A stretch of DNA of 64,000 nt, taken from the NCBI RefSeq assembly GCF_001482365.1, contig NZ_CP013254.1, forward strand, positions 3,348,001-3,412,000, given 5' to 3'. The notes below the pieces were generated by a model that saw only the letters and a list, made by a program, of their open reading frames with translations, was not told where the DNA came from and did no database searches. Below, piece by piece: positions 1 through 8,846 of the stretch (positions within the stretch are counted from its first letter, which is position 1; every line of letters starts with the position of its first letter). The stretch comes from Kocuria flava (GTDB taxonomy: Bacteria > Actinomycetota > Actinomycetes > Actinomycetales > Micrococcaceae). Position numbers and translations under genes: made by a program.

Positions 1-673
1 CCGCTCCGGGCGAGGAGTCGTGCCAGGCGCCGGTGAGGTGGACGCTCGCCGGCCAGTCGGCGGGCCGGGCCAGCAGCTGGGGGCTCGCGGCCACGAGCGT
101 CGCGGTCGGCGGCGCCAGGGCGGCCGCCACGGCGCCGGTGTTCCCGCCCGGCAGCGAGGCGCACGCGCGGAGGAGATCGCGGCGGAACATCCGGGTGGCG
201 CCGCGGCCCACGGCGTAGGTGGACCGGTTGAGAGGCCCGAGGTCCCGGTGCACCACGCCGGGCGCGGGGAACTCGCCGGTCGGGGTGAGCACGGGCACCG
301 CCTCGACGAGCACGTGCGGCACCCCGAGGGCCCGGGCCGCGGCGGGTGCGGTGAGGACCTTGGCGTGGTGGACCACCGCGTCGGGCCGGAAGGCGAGGGT
401 CTCGCGCACCGCGGCGGCCAGCATCCGCCGCATGCCCGGGCCCACCTCGCGGCGGAAGTACCGCACGGCCGTCCACGGGGAGATGCCGTGCTCGGCGACC
501 AGCCGGTGGAAGTCGACGTCGAGGCCGACCGCGTCCAGCCCGGCGAGGTCCACCCCCGGGTTCTCGGGGACGCCGAGGCGGACCTCGTGGCCGGCGGCGG
601 TCGCGCGGTGGGCCAGCGCCGCGAAGGGCTCGACGTCCCCGCGGGTGCCCGAGGTCAGCAGCAGCAGTCGCAC
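1..673 (-). CDS. Glycosyltransferase, GT1/GT28-like, N-terminal part (3' end outside window)
   Basis: The minus strand is open from a GTG at 673 to the window edge (about 224 codons). The product begins VRLLLLTSGTRGDVEPFAAL, the typical start of UDP-sugar-dependent macrolide/sterol-type glycosyltransferases, where the Thr/Ser-Gly-Thr-Arg-Gly-Asp loop lies in the first Rossmann domain. Later pieces such as PHVLVEAVPVLTPTGEFP and VHLTGAWHDSS also fit the family. The C-terminal nucleotide-sugar-binding half is missing because it lies outside the window. The start is chosen because the conserved first beta strand begins right after it. The acceptor cannot be predicted. Confidence 0.75.
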   Translation of the reverse strand, partial: MRLLLLTSGTRGDVEPFAALAHRATAAGHEVRLGVPENPGVDLAGLDAVGLDVDFHRLVAEHGISPWTAVRYFRREVGPGMRRMLAAAVRETLAFRPDAVVHHAKVLTAPAAARALGVPHVLVEAVPVLTPTGEFPAPGVVHRDLGPLNRSTYAVGRGATRMFRRDLLRACASLPGGNTGAVAAALAPPTATLVAASPQLLARPADWPASVHLTGAWHDSSPGA

Positions 674-855
674 GGTCCCAGTGTGCTCCTCCCCCTCCGC
701 CGCGGCACGGAACGTCCGCGCCGGGATGTGACGGAGCCGCCGTTAGCGCGTCCGGGGCGCTTCCTAGCATGAGGAGTGTCGGGGGTCACACCGGCCGGCG
801 CGGCCTCCCGGCACATCCATCCCGAACGTGAGCAGCACTGCGGAGGACGATCGTC

Positions 856-1641
856 ATGACCACGCACTCGAACCCCTGGCCCGCCGGCACGCCCTGCTGG
901 GTGGACCTGATGGCCACCGACCTGGAGCGGACCCAGGCCTTCTACCGCGACGTCCTCGGCTGGGACTACACCGCGTCCCAGCCCGAGTACGGCGGCTACT
1001 GCAACGCCCAGGTCGGCGGCGAGATGGTCGCGGGCCTCTCCCCCACGATGGAGGGCATGGAGTCCGCCCCGCACGCGTGGTCGGTCTACCTCGCGACCGG
1101 CGACATCGCCGCCCACGCCACGACGGCCGTGGAGGCTGGCGCCACGCAGGTCTACGAGCCGATGGAGGTCGGGCCCTTCGGCTCGATGGCGATACTCACG
1201 GACCCCACCGGGGCGACCTTCGGGCTGTGGCAGGCCAAGGAGCACGTCGGCTTCACTCGCACCGAGGAGCCGGGCGCGGTGGCCTGGTGCGACCTGATGA
1301 CCGCCGACCCGGCCGCGGCCCGGGACTTCTACGGCCGGCTCTTCGGCTACGAGTACCAGGACATCGGCGGCGAGTCGATGCCCTACGCCCTGTTCACGGT
1401 CCCCGGCGGGGACCGGCCGGCCGGCGGGATCGGCGGCCCGGACCCGAACGCCGGGGCCGCCCAGCCCGGGTGGGGCGTGGCCTTCCAGGTCGAGGACGTC
1501 GACGCCGCCGCCGAGCGGGTGCGCACCGCCGGGGGCACGGTCAGCTCGGAGCCCTCGGACTTCGAGTACGGGCGCATGGCGGTGGCGGCCGGCCCGGACG
1601 GCGAGGTCTTCGTCATCATGACCCCGTCGGAGTCGATGTAG
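856..1641 (+). CDS. VOC family protein with two glyoxalase-like domains
   Basis: The 261-residue protein has two tandem vicinal-oxygen-chelate repeats, about residues 9-125 and 138-258. Each starts with a similar segment (CWVDLMATDLERTQAFYRDV and WCDLMTADPAAARDFYGRL) and ends with a Gly-Pro-rich strand (DPTGATFGLW; PDGEVFVIMTP). Such two-domain proteins are common in actinobacteria and are often annotated as glyoxalase/bleomycin resistance or hydroxylase-like proteins. No substrate can be assigned. The ATG at 856 has a GGAGGA ribosome-binding site about 10 nt upstream. It is a single-gene unit, convergent with lutC, with a terminator between them. Confidence 0.85.
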   Translation: MTTHSNPWPAGTPCWVDLMATDLERTQAFYRDVLGWDYTASQPEYGGYCNAQVGGEMVAGLSPTMEGMESAPHAWSVYLATGDIAAHATTAVEAGATQVYEPMEVGPFGSMAILTDPTGATFGLWQAKEHVGFTRTEEPGAVAWCDLMTADPAAARDFYGRLFGYEYQDIGGESMPYALFTVPGGDRPAGGIGGPDPNAGAAQPGWGVAFQVEDVDAAAERVRTAGGTVSSEPSDFEYGRMAVAAGPDGEVFVIMTPSESM

Positions 1642-1663
1642 CCGCCCGGGGACGGCCGCCGGC

Positions 1664-1688
1664 GGGCCGGGGCGAGGCGCCCCGGCCC
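1664..1688. terminator. Bidirectional hairpin between VOC gene and lutC
   Basis: Perfect 11-bp stem (GGGCCGGGGCG at 1664-1674 with CGCCCCGGCCC at 1678-1688) and a 3-nt loop, placed between two convergent genes. There is no clear U tract, as is usual in high-GC actinobacteria. Confidence 0.5.
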
Positions 1689-1700
1689 GTTCGGCCGGGC

Positions 1701-2354
1701 TCAGCCGAGCAGGATCACGTCCAGCCGGCGCGGGCCGTGGACGCCCTCGACGCGCTCGAGCTCGATGTCCGAGGTCGCCGAGGGGCCGGAGATCATCGTG
1801 ACCGGCGCGGTCGGCTCGATCCGGGCCAGGGCCTCGGGGATCAGCTCCACCACCGTCTCCAGCGGGACGATGCAGATGTGGTGGTCGGGCACGAGGCTGA
1901 TCGCCCGCCGGCCCTCGTCGGGGCGGCCGGTGAGGAAGATCGTGCCGGTCTCGGCGCACGAGACGGTGGAGGAGGTGACCACGGCGTCGACCGCGTTGAG
2001 CTCGCGCACCCCCAGGGCCGAGGGCGTGCGGGCGTCGTTGGGGTCGGCGATCGCCCGGCGGGCGGCGGTCTCCTCGGGCAGCCACGCCGTGTCGATCCCG
2101 GCGGGGACCACGTAGCGGGCCGAGGCGCCGAGCAGCTCCGCGATCCGCCCGGGCAGGGACTCGGGCGTCTCGCGGTGGACCCCGGCCTTGTAGTCGACCA
2201 GCCGGTCCTCGAGCATCTCGATGACCTCGGCGCCCGCCCGCCCGGAGGTCCTCCGGTAGGTGCGGGCCGCCGGGGCGGGCGCCGGGGCGTCGTGCAGGGC
2301 CCCGCGGATGCGCGCCAGGATCTCGGCCTTGGCCTCGGTGTGCGCGGTGCTCAT
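1701..2354 (-). CDS. lutC: Lactate utilization protein C (LutC/YkgG family)
   Basis: 217 residues of the LUD (DUF162) family. LutC is the third subunit of the LutABC iron-sulfur L-lactate oxidation complex, which converts L-lactate to pyruvate in the cytoplasm. Family features seen are the TGTIFL and DHHICIVPLETVVELIPEAL segments and the GPSATSDIEL motif near the C-terminus. Its ATG (2352-2354) overlaps the lutB stop by 4 nt, so it is translationally coupled. It is the last gene of a three-gene operon transcribed leftward from the operator region near 4,900. Confidence 0.93.
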   Translation of the reverse strand: MSTAHTEAKAEILARIRGALHDAPAPAPAARTYRRTSGRAGAEVIEMLEDRLVDYKAGVHRETPESLPGRIAELLGASARYVVPAGIDTAWLPEETAARRAIADPNDARTPSALGVRELNAVDAVVTSSTVSCAETGTIFLTGRPDEGRRAISLVPDHHICIVPLETVVELIPEALARIEPTAPVTMISGPSATSDIELERVEGVHGPRRLDVILLG

Positions 2355-3994
2355 CGGTCCTCCTCCGGGCGGTCGTGCGGGGCGTCCACGGGCTGGGCAT
2401 CCCCGGGGCGGTCGTGCGGGACGTCCGCGGGGCCTGCCGCCCCGTCGGCGGCCAGGCGCTGGTCGGTCTCGCCGGCGTGGCCGGCCCACCAGTTGCGGAA
2501 GGACTCCCTGGGCGGGGCGGGGATGTCCCGCTCGTCGGTCCAGCCGCCCACCACCCCGGGCAGCCAGGAGATCGCCCGGTCCTTCCCGGCGACGACCCGC
2601 CCCAGGGGCAGGCCCTTCTCGGCGAGCGCCATCCGCCGGCCGGAGGACATGACGAAGGAGGCGCCCTTCATCAGGAGGTCCATCTGGGACGGGGCCTTGG
2701 GGGTGCGCCGGGTCCGGGCCGGTGCGGCTGCGGCGCCGTCGTCGGAGCGCTCCCCGTGCTGGGTGCGCACGTCCTCGTCGCGCAGGTGGACGAGGATCTC
2801 GGGGATGTTGATCTTCACCGGGCACACGTCGTAGCAGGCCCCGCACAGCGAGGACGCATAGGGCAGGGAGGCGTTCTGCTCGGAGGTGATGCCGGTCAGC
2901 TGCGGGGAGAGGATCGCGCCGATGGGCCCCGGGTAGGTCGAGCCGTAGGCGTGACCGCCGGCCTGCTCGTAGACCGGGCAGACGTTCAGGCACGCCGAGC
3001 AGCGGATGCAGTGCAGCGCCGAGCGGCCCTTCGGGTCGGAGAGCACCGCGGAGCGGCCGTTGTCCAGCAGCACCACGTGCACGTCCTGCGGCCCGTCCCC
3101 GGGGGTGACCCCGGTCCACATCGAGGTGTAGGGGTTCATCCGCTCCCCCGTGGAGGAGCGCGGGAGCAGCTGCAGGAACACCTCGAGGTCCTCGAAGGTG
3201 GGCACGATCTTCTCGATGCCCATCACGGTGATCAGGGTCTCGGGCAGGGTCAGGCACATGCGTCCGTTGCCCTCGGACTCGACCACGGTCAGCGTCCCCG
3301 TCTCGGCCACGCCGAAGTTCGCCCCGGAGATCGCCACGGAGGTCGAGAGGAACTTCTCGCGCAGGTGCTTGCGGGCCGCCTCGGCGAGGTCGCGCGGCTC
3401 GGCCGTGAGGCTCTCGTCGGTCTCGGGCATCTGCTCGAGGAAGATGTCGCGGATCTCGTGGCGGTTCTTGTGGATCGCCGGCACGAGGATGTGCGAGGGC
3501 CGGTCGTGGCCCAGCTGGACGATCAGCTCCGCCAGGTCGGTCTCGGTCGCGGTGATCCCGTGGGCCTCGAGGTGGTCGTCGAGGGCGATCTCCTGGGTGG
3601 CCATGGACTTGATCTTGATGACGTCCGTGGAGCCGGTGGCCTGGACGAGCCCGGTGATGATCCGGTTGGCCTCCTCGGCGTCGCGGGCCCAGTGCACGGT
3701 GCCGCCGCGGGCGGTGACGTTGGCCTCGAACTGCTCGAGCAGCTCGGGCAGGTGCGCCATCACCTGCTCCTTGATCGCCGAGCCGGCGCTGCGCAGCTCC
3801 TCCCAGTCGGGCAGCTCCTCCACGACCCGGGCGCGCTTGCCGCGGATCGTGTGGGTGGCGTGGCGGATGTTCGCCCGCATCTGCGTGTTGCCCAGCTCGG
3901 CCTCGGCGGCCTCGGGGAACGGGACGGCGGTGTGCAGCCGGCCGTGCCCGTGCACGGGCCTCACGGCGGGCATGCCCAGGGCGGTGCGGCTCAT
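2351..3994 (-). CDS. lutB: Lactate utilization iron-sulfur protein B
   Basis: 547 residues: an N-terminal LUD domain (roughly 60-320) followed by a ferredoxin-like domain with two 4Fe-4S motifs, CIRCSACLNVCP and CGACYDVCP, and a C-terminal tail. This is the layout of LutB/YkgF, the electron-transfer subunit of the L-lactate oxidation complex. The start (MSRTALGMP) overlaps the lutA stop by 4 nt, and the stop overlaps lutC. The C-terminus ends in a low-complexity tail with repeated PHDRP-type segments, a likely lineage-specific extension. Function follows from the family; lactate as substrate is supported by the lactate permease next door. Confidence 0.93.
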   Translation of the reverse strand: MSRTALGMPAVRPVHGHGRLHTAVPFPEAAEAELGNTQMRANIRHATHTIRGKRARVVEELPDWEELRSAGSAIKEQVMAHLPELLEQFEANVTARGGTVHWARDAEEANRIITGLVQATGSTDVIKIKSMATQEIALDDHLEAHGITATETDLAELIVQLGHDRPSHILVPAIHKNRHEIRDIFLEQMPETDESLTAEPRDLAEAARKHLREKFLSTSVAISGANFGVAETGTLTVVESEGNGRMCLTLPETLITVMGIEKIVPTFEDLEVFLQLLPRSSTGERMNPYTSMWTGVTPGDGPQDVHVVLLDNGRSAVLSDPKGRSALHCIRCSACLNVCPVYEQAGGHAYGSTYPGPIGAILSPQLTGITSEQNASLPYASSLCGACYDVCPVKINIPEILVHLRDEDVRTQHGERSDDGAAAAPARTRRTPKAPSQMDLLMKGASFVMSSGRRMALAEKGLPLGRVVAGKDRAISWLPGVVGGWTDERDIPAPPRESFRNWWAGHAGETDQRLAADGAAGPADVPHDRPGDAQPVDAPHDRPEEDR

Positions 3995-4839
3995 CGGGGA
4001 CCTCCTGCGGTCTGGGTCGGGACGGACGACGACGGGCGCGCCGGCCGCCGCGGGATGGACAGCTCCACCGGCCCGGAGACCTCCAGCGGGTTCCGGCGGG
4101 TGGAGGCGAGGATCTCGGCGAAGTGGACGGTGCCCACCCCGGTGCCCCGGCGGGCCATGGCCCCGCCCAGGTGCATCAGGCAGGAGGCGTCCCCGCCGGT
4201 GCACAGCTCGGCGCCGGTGGCCTCGATGTTGCCGATCTTCTCCTCGGCCATCGCCGCGGAGACGTCCGGGTTCTTGAAGGAGAAGGTCCCGCCGAACCCG
4301 CAGCACTCCTCGGCGTCGGGCAGCTCGACGAGCTCGACCCCGGCCACCGAGGCCACCAGGTCCTTCTGCCGGTCGCCCAGGCGCAGCAGGCGCATCCCGT
4401 GGCAGGAGGGGTGGTAGGTCACCGTGTGCGGGAACCACGAGCCCAGCTGGGCCGCGGCGTCGGTGACGCCCAGGACGTCGGTGAGCAGCTGGGAGAGCTC
4501 GTAGGTGTTCCCCGCGACGGCCTCGGCGGCGGCCGCGAGCTCCTCGTCCCCGCCGGCGCGGGCGACCATCGGCTGCTGGTGGCCCAGCGAGGCCACGCAG
4601 GACCCGGAGGGGGCCACGGCGACGTCGTAGTCGGCGGCCGTGAAGGCCTTCACGTGGTTGCGCACCACGGGCAGGGCATCGGCCAGGTACCCGCTGTTGA
4701 CGTGCATCTGCGAGCAGCACCCCTGGCCGGGCGGGAAGACGACCTCGTGGCCCAGGCGCTCGAGCACCCGCACGGTGGCCAGGGCCACGCGGGGGTACAT
4801 CGCGTCCACGATGCACGTGGCGAACAGGGCGATTCTCAT
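3991..4839 (-). CDS. lutA: Lactate utilization protein A (CCG-domain Fe-S protein)
   Basis: 282 residues. Two cysteine-rich CCG motifs are visible (CCSQMHVNSGY and CCGFGGTFSF), the hallmark of LutA/YkgE and of heterodisulfide-reductase-like subunits that bind a non-cubane Fe-S cluster. I chose the ATG at 4839 (MRIALFATCIVD) rather than an upstream in-frame start, because the conserved first strand begins there and AGGTCG-like sequence precedes it. It is the first gene of the lutABC operon and is divergent from the lactate permease. Confidence 0.92.
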   Translation of the reverse strand: MRIALFATCIVDAMYPRVALATVRVLERLGHEVVFPPGQGCCSQMHVNSGYLADALPVVRNHVKAFTAADYDVAVAPSGSCVASLGHQQPMVARAGGDEELAAAAEAVAGNTYELSQLLTDVLGVTDAAAQLGSWFPHTVTYHPSCHGMRLLRLGDRQKDLVASVAGVELVELPDAEECCGFGGTFSFKNPDVSAAMAEEKIGNIEATGAELCTGGDASCLMHLGGAMARRGTGVGTVHFAEILASTRRNPLEVSGPVELSIPRRPARPSSSVPTQTAGGPR

Positions 4840-4886
4840 GCGACCTCCGGGTCCGGGACGACGACGGCGGGGCGCACCGGCCCCTG

Positions 4887-5020
4887 TGGTCTGACCATAG
4901 TAGACCAGTGAGATCCACCCCACAATCGCCCCTCCGGGAGGCGGCGCAACGGACCGGCACGGAGTTGCCCTGTGATGCAGGTCATGTATCCTACGTGGTC
5001 AGACCACTGTGGTCCGACCA
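4887..5020. promoter_or_regulatory. Three palindromic FadR/LldR-type operators between lutA and lldP
   Basis: Three 11-bp palindromes of form TGGTCNGACCA lie in the divergent promoter region: TGGTCTGACCA (4887-4897), TGGTCAGACCA (4996-5006) and TGGTCCGACCA (5010-5020). The last two have centres 14 bp apart. This is the pattern bound by FadR-subfamily GntR regulators. A FadR-type regulator gene lies just past the permease (6929-7726), so lactate-responsive repression in both directions is the simple reading. Confidence 0.75.
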
Positions 5021-5065
5021 TAACGGACCGCGCCCTCCTGTCCACCCCGAACCCCGGGAGTCCGA

Positions 5066-6736
5066 GTGACCACCTTCACCTCGACGACGGACGCCGTCGG
5101 CGGGAGCGTCGCGCTCTCCGCCCTCGTCGGCACCGTCCCCCTGCTCACCTTTTTCGTCATGCTCCTCGGCGTGAAGGCCCGCGCCTACCTCTCCGGCGCG
5201 ACCGCGCTCGTGGTGGCCGTCGTCGTCGCCGTCCTGGCCTTCGGCATGCCGCTGGGACTGGCGGTGCTCTCCGCGACCCAGGGCGCGGTCTTCGGCTTCT
5301 TCCCGATCGTGTGGATCGTGGTCATGGCGCTGTGGTTCTACCAGGTGACCGTGCTCAGCGGCCGCTTCGAGGACATGCGCACGATCTTCGACACCATCGG
5401 CGGCGGGGACCTGCGGATCCAGGCGATCCTCATCGCCTTCTGCTTCGGCGGCCTGCTCGAGGCCCTCGCCGGCTTCGGCGCCCCGGTGGCGATCACCGCG
5501 ACCATGATCCTGGCCCTGGGGCTGAAGCCCCTGAAGACCGCGACCGTGGTGCTCATCGCCAACACCGCGCCCGTGGCCTTCGGCGCGGTGGCCATCCCGA
5601 TCACCACCGCCGGCGTGCTCACCGGCCTGGACCCCGCCCGGATCGGCGCGGTCGTGGGCCACCAGGCGCCGTTCTTCGCGCTGCTGGTGCCCTTCATCCT
5701 GCTGCTCATCATCGACGGCGCCCGCGGGCTCAAGGAGGCCTGGCCGGCCGCCCTCGTGATCGGCGGCTCCTTCGCGATCGCCCAGTGGTGGTGCGCCACG
5801 TACTTCTCCTACGAGCTCACCGACGTCGTCGCCTCCCTCGTGGGCCTGGCCTCGGCCGTGGTGCTGCTGCGCTTCTGGCGACCCAAGGGCGCCGAGGGCG
5901 TGCGCACCCGCCTGGGCGTCGAGAAGCCGCCCGCACCCGAGGGGCTGACCCCGGCGCGCGTGTGGATGGCCGTGCTGCCCTACGTGCTCGTCGTGGCCGT
6001 GTTCGGCATCGCCAAGCTGTGGACCCTCGGCGCCGACGTCCCCGCCGCCCTGGCCGCCACCGACGTGGCCGTGCCCTGGCCCGGGCTCGACGGGCGCCTC
6101 GTCGACGGCGCCGGCGAGCCGATCACCAGCACGGTCTACAAGTTCCAGTGGCTCTCCAGCCCCGGCACGCTGCTGCTGATCACCGGTCTGCTCGTGGCCG
6201 TGATCTACTCCGTGTTCACCGCCAACGGCCGCTTCAAGCTCTCGGTCGGCAACGCCGTGGCGGAGATCGGCCGGTCCTTCTGGAAGATGCGCTTCTCGGC
6301 ACTGACCATCATGAGTGTGCTCGCCCTGGCCTACGTCATGAACTTCTCCGGCCAGACCATCGCGATCGGCACCTGGGTCGCCGGCCTCGGCGCGGCCTTC
6401 GCCTTCTTCTCCCCCGTGCTCGGCTGGCTCGGCACCGCCGTGACCGGCTCGGACACCTCGGCCAACGCGCTGTTCTCCAACCTGCAGAAGACCGCCGCCG
6501 AGGGCACGGGCCTGGACCCGCACCTGATGACCGCCGCCAACACCTCCGGCGGCGTGGTCGGCAAGATGATCTCCCCGCAGTCCCTGGCCATCGCCGCGAC
6601 GGCCGTGGGCATGGAGGGCAAGGAGTCCGCCATCTTCCGCTCGGTGATCTGGTGGTCGGTGGGCCTGCTCGTGCTGCTGTGCACCCTGGTGTTCCTGCAG
6701 TCCAACGTGCTGGCCTGGATGCTCCCGACCTCCTGA
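5066..6736 (+). CDS. lldP: L-lactate permease (LctP/LldP family)
   Basis: 556 residues, the usual family length, rich in hydrophobic segments (about 12-14 membrane helices) with family motifs such as the GGLLEALAGFGAPVAIT and GSDTSANALFSNLQ segments. It takes up L-lactate with protons across the cytoplasmic membrane. Divergently transcribed from lutABC and followed by a GntR regulator, it forms an uptake-plus-oxidation locus. The GTG at 5066 is preceded by GGGAG at a suitable distance. Confidence 0.93.
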   Translation: MTTFTSTTDAVGGSVALSALVGTVPLLTFFVMLLGVKARAYLSGATALVVAVVVAVLAFGMPLGLAVLSATQGAVFGFFPIVWIVVMALWFYQVTVLSGRFEDMRTIFDTIGGGDLRIQAILIAFCFGGLLEALAGFGAPVAITATMILALGLKPLKTATVVLIANTAPVAFGAVAIPITTAGVLTGLDPARIGAVVGHQAPFFALLVPFILLLIIDGARGLKEAWPAALVIGGSFAIAQWWCATYFSYELTDVVASLVGLASAVVLLRFWRPKGAEGVRTRLGVEKPPAPEGLTPARVWMAVLPYVLVVAVFGIAKLWTLGADVPAALAATDVAVPWPGLDGRLVDGAGEPITSTVYKFQWLSSPGTLLLITGLLVAVIYSVFTANGRFKLSVGNAVAEIGRSFWKMRFSALTIMSVLALAYVMNFSGQTIAIGTWVAGLGAAFAFFSPVLGWLGTAVTGSDTSANALFSNLQKTAAEGTGLDPHLMTAANTSGGVVGKMISPQSLAIAATAVGMEGKESAIFRSVIWWSVGLLVLLCTLVFLQSNVLAWMLPTS

Positions 6737-6787
6737 CCCGCCGCCTCCCCTCATCCCCTCGCAACCCGCGAGATCCCCTCGACCGCA

Positions 6788-6826
6788 CGAGCCCCCACGC
6801 CCCGGCGCATCCGGCGTGGGGGCTCG
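6788..6826 (+). terminator. Terminator after lldP
   Basis: 14-bp perfect stem (CGAGCCCCCACGCC with GGCGTGGGGGCTCG) and an 11-nt loop, about 50 nt after the lldP stop. Confidence 0.6.
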
Positions 6827-6928
6827 TCGCCACCGTGGGTTCCCGCGGGGACCCTGCGGACGCCTCGCGGACGGGCGGCCGCGGGGTTCCTAGAATGGAC
6901 CGTTGACCCCCGACCCCAGGAGCGGCCC

Positions 6929-7726
6929 GTGCCCGCGCCATCGCGCACCTACACCGTCGTCCTCGACTGGCTCGAGGACCGCCTGCGCTCCGGGGGGATC
7001 GCCGTGGGCGACAAGCTGCCGGGCGAGCGGGCCCTCGCCGAGGAGTTCGGCATCTCGCGGGCCTCGGTCCGCGAGGCCATCCGCATCCTCGACGCCATGG
7101 GCCTGGTCCGCTCCTCGACCGGCTCCGGCCCGAACGCCGGGGCGATCGTGATCTCCGAGCCCTCGGCCGCGCTGGCCTGGGCGCTGCGGATGCACGTGGC
7201 AACCCGGTCCCTGCCCGTGCGCGACCTGGTGCAGACCCGCCTGCTGCTCGAGACCCAGTCCGCCCACGAGGCCACCGCCGTGCCCGACGGGCCCGAGCGC
7301 GATGCCGCGCTCGGGCGGGCCGCGGAGCTGGTGGCGGCCATGGACGACCCCGGGCTGCCCGACGAGGACTTCCACGCCCGCGACGCCGAGTTCCACGTGG
7401 TGCTCGCCTCCCTCGCCGGCAACGTCGTCGTCGGCACGATCATGGCCTCGCTGCGCCAGGCGATGATCGGCTACGTGCAGGAGACGGTCGCCGGCCTCGA
7501 CGACTGGCCGGCCGTGCGCCGCACCCTCCAGGAGCACCACGAGGCCATCCTCGCGGCGTTCCGGGACCGCCGGGGCGAGGACGCCGCGGCCGCCCTGCGG
7601 GAGCACATCACGTGGTTCTTCGGCCTGCGCGTGGAGCAGGAGGAGCAGCAGCGGCAGGGGCGCGCGGCACGCGAGGTGCGGGTCCGGCCGAGCGCCGGCA
7701 CGCCCTCCGCCTCCGGCGGCTCCTGA
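6929..7726 (+). CDS. FadR/GntR-family transcriptional regulator (LldR-like)
   Basis: 265 residues. The N-terminal winged helix-turn-helix covers about residues 1-75 (GERALAEEFGISRASVREAI is the recognition region). A helical FCD ligand-binding domain follows (about 95-235), with metal/ligand-type His positions such as FHARDAEFHVVL and EHHEAIL. The GTG at 6929 has GGAGCGG upstream. The tail after residue 245 is low complexity. The likely targets are the TGGTCNGACCA operators between lutA and lldP, so the probable ligand is lactate or a related acid. Target and ligand are inferred from position. Confidence 0.87.
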   Translation: MPAPSRTYTVVLDWLEDRLRSGGIAVGDKLPGERALAEEFGISRASVREAIRILDAMGLVRSSTGSGPNAGAIVISEPSAALAWALRMHVATRSLPVRDLVQTRLLLETQSAHEATAVPDGPERDAALGRAAELVAAMDDPGLPDEDFHARDAEFHVVLASLAGNVVVGTIMASLRQAMIGYVQETVAGLDDWPAVRRTLQEHHEAILAAFRDRRGEDAAAALREHITWFFGLRVEQEEQQRQGRAAREVRVRPSAGTPSASGGS

Positions 7727-7759
7727 CCCAGCGCCCGCGCCCCGGCCGCGGACAGCACG

Positions 7760-7794
7760 ACGGCGGCCCCACCGGACTCCGGTGGGGCCGCCGT
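7760..7794 (+). terminator. Terminator after GntR regulator
   Basis: Perfect 17-bp inverted repeat (7760-7776 with 7778-7794) with almost no loop, starting 34 nt after the stop codon. Confidence 0.65.
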
Positions 7795-7799
7795 TCTCG

Positions 7800-8147
7800 C
7801 CACGAGGTGCACGCGGGGGGTCGTGCCGGGCAGATGCACGGTAGGGGGCCCTGGGCCGAGGGGGGGGGTGCAAGGTGATCCAGGCCTTGCGCGGCCGTTC
7901 CGGGACCGGGGGGACGGGTCCGGGGCGGCCCCCTACCGTGAGCAGGTCGGTGGACCATCCGGTCCTGCGCGCAGCCGTTCGTGGGGGGACTCGGGCCGCG
8001 CGCCGGGCGGATGTCTCTCACCCATCCACCGACGTTCTTTCTCTGCTCGCACTGACGAGTCTGCCCCAGTGCACGATGTGTTTGAATGCACTTTCGTCTA
8101 CACCTCCGCTGGACGCAGGTCCAGGGGCGGCGACCGGCGGCACCGCC
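7800..8147. other. Noncoding stretch between gntR and response regulator gene
   Basis: About 350 nt with no open frame that looks like a protein. It separates two genes that converge here (gntR forward, response regulator reverse). A poly-G run (7861-7868) is present. No RNA gene recognised. Confidence 0.4.
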
Positions 8148-8846
8148 TCAGACGTCGCGCAGCTGCGGCTCCACGAGACCGCTCTGATAGGCCTTGATCA
8201 GCGCCTGGACCCGGTCGCGGACCCCGAACTTCTCACAGACCCGCCCGAGGTAGGCCTTCACGCTCCCCTCGGAGACGTGCATCTGCGCGGCGATCTCCCG
8301 GTTGCTCAGGCCCTGGGCCAGGAGGGTGACCGTCTCCATCTCCCGGTCGGTCAGCAGGGACCGCAGGTTGTCGTCGGCGGGACGCGACTGGGTGTCCGGG
8401 ACCGAGATGACGTTGTCGGCCAGCGCCCGGGCGATCGCCGGCGAGAGCGCGATCTCGTTGTCCATGACCTGGTGGACAGCGGTGATGATCTCCTCCGGCC
8501 GGGCGTCCTTGACGAGGTAGCCGGCGGCGCCGGCGCGCAGCGCGGGGACCACGAACTCCAGGGTGGAGAAGGTGGTCAGCGCCAGCACCTTCGAGCGCGG
8601 GCTGTGCCGGGTGATGAGGCTCGTGGCCTCGATGCCGTCCATCACGGGCATCTTCATGTCCATCAGCACCACGTCGGGGTCCAGGGCCGCGCAGCGGTCG
8701 ACCCCCTCCTTGCCGTTCGAGGCCGTGCCGATCACCTCGAACCCCGGCTCGGCGGAGAAGAAGGACTTGAGGGCCTCCAGCATCAGGGGTTGGTCGTCCA
8801 CGACCAGGACTCTGCAATCACTCACGCCGACCAGTCTCTTTTCCAT
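8148..8846 (-). CDS. NarL/LuxR-family response regulator
   Basis: 232 residues. The receiver domain (about 10-125) has acidic pocket VVDDQ, phosphoacceptor Asp63 in VLMDMKMPVMDG, and Lys in AAGYLVKDA. A LuxR-type helix-turn-helix follows (about 165-225; LTDREMETVTLLAQGLSNREIA). It is the output half of a two-component system whose kinase lies at 9233-10465 on the other strand, with a small secreted peptide gene between. ATG 8846 is the outermost start; a GTG at 8825 (VSDCRVLVVDDQ) is also possible because no strong ribosome-binding site decides it. Confidence 0.9.
   Translation of the reverse strand: MEKRLVGVSDCRVLVVDDQPLMLEALKSFFSAEPGFEVIGTASNGKEGVDRCAALDPDVVLMDMKMPVMDGIEATSLITRHSPRSKVLALTTFSTLEFVVPALRAGAAGYLVKDARPEEIITAVHQVMDNEIALSPAIARALADNVISVPDTQSRPADDNLRSLLTDREMETVTLLAQGLSNREIAAQMHVSEGSVKAYLGRVCEKFGVRDRVQALIKAYQSGLVEPQLRDV

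Noticed and set aside
655..2400. 581-codon minus-strand frame covering the VOC gene and lutC
   Set aside because: Overlaps real genes in other frames and has Arg/Gly/Pro-rich shadow composition.
2375..4417. 680-codon open frame on the plus strand across lutB/lutA
   Set aside because: Antisense shadow of lutABC created by high GC; no start signal and low-complexity Gly/Val/Arg composition.
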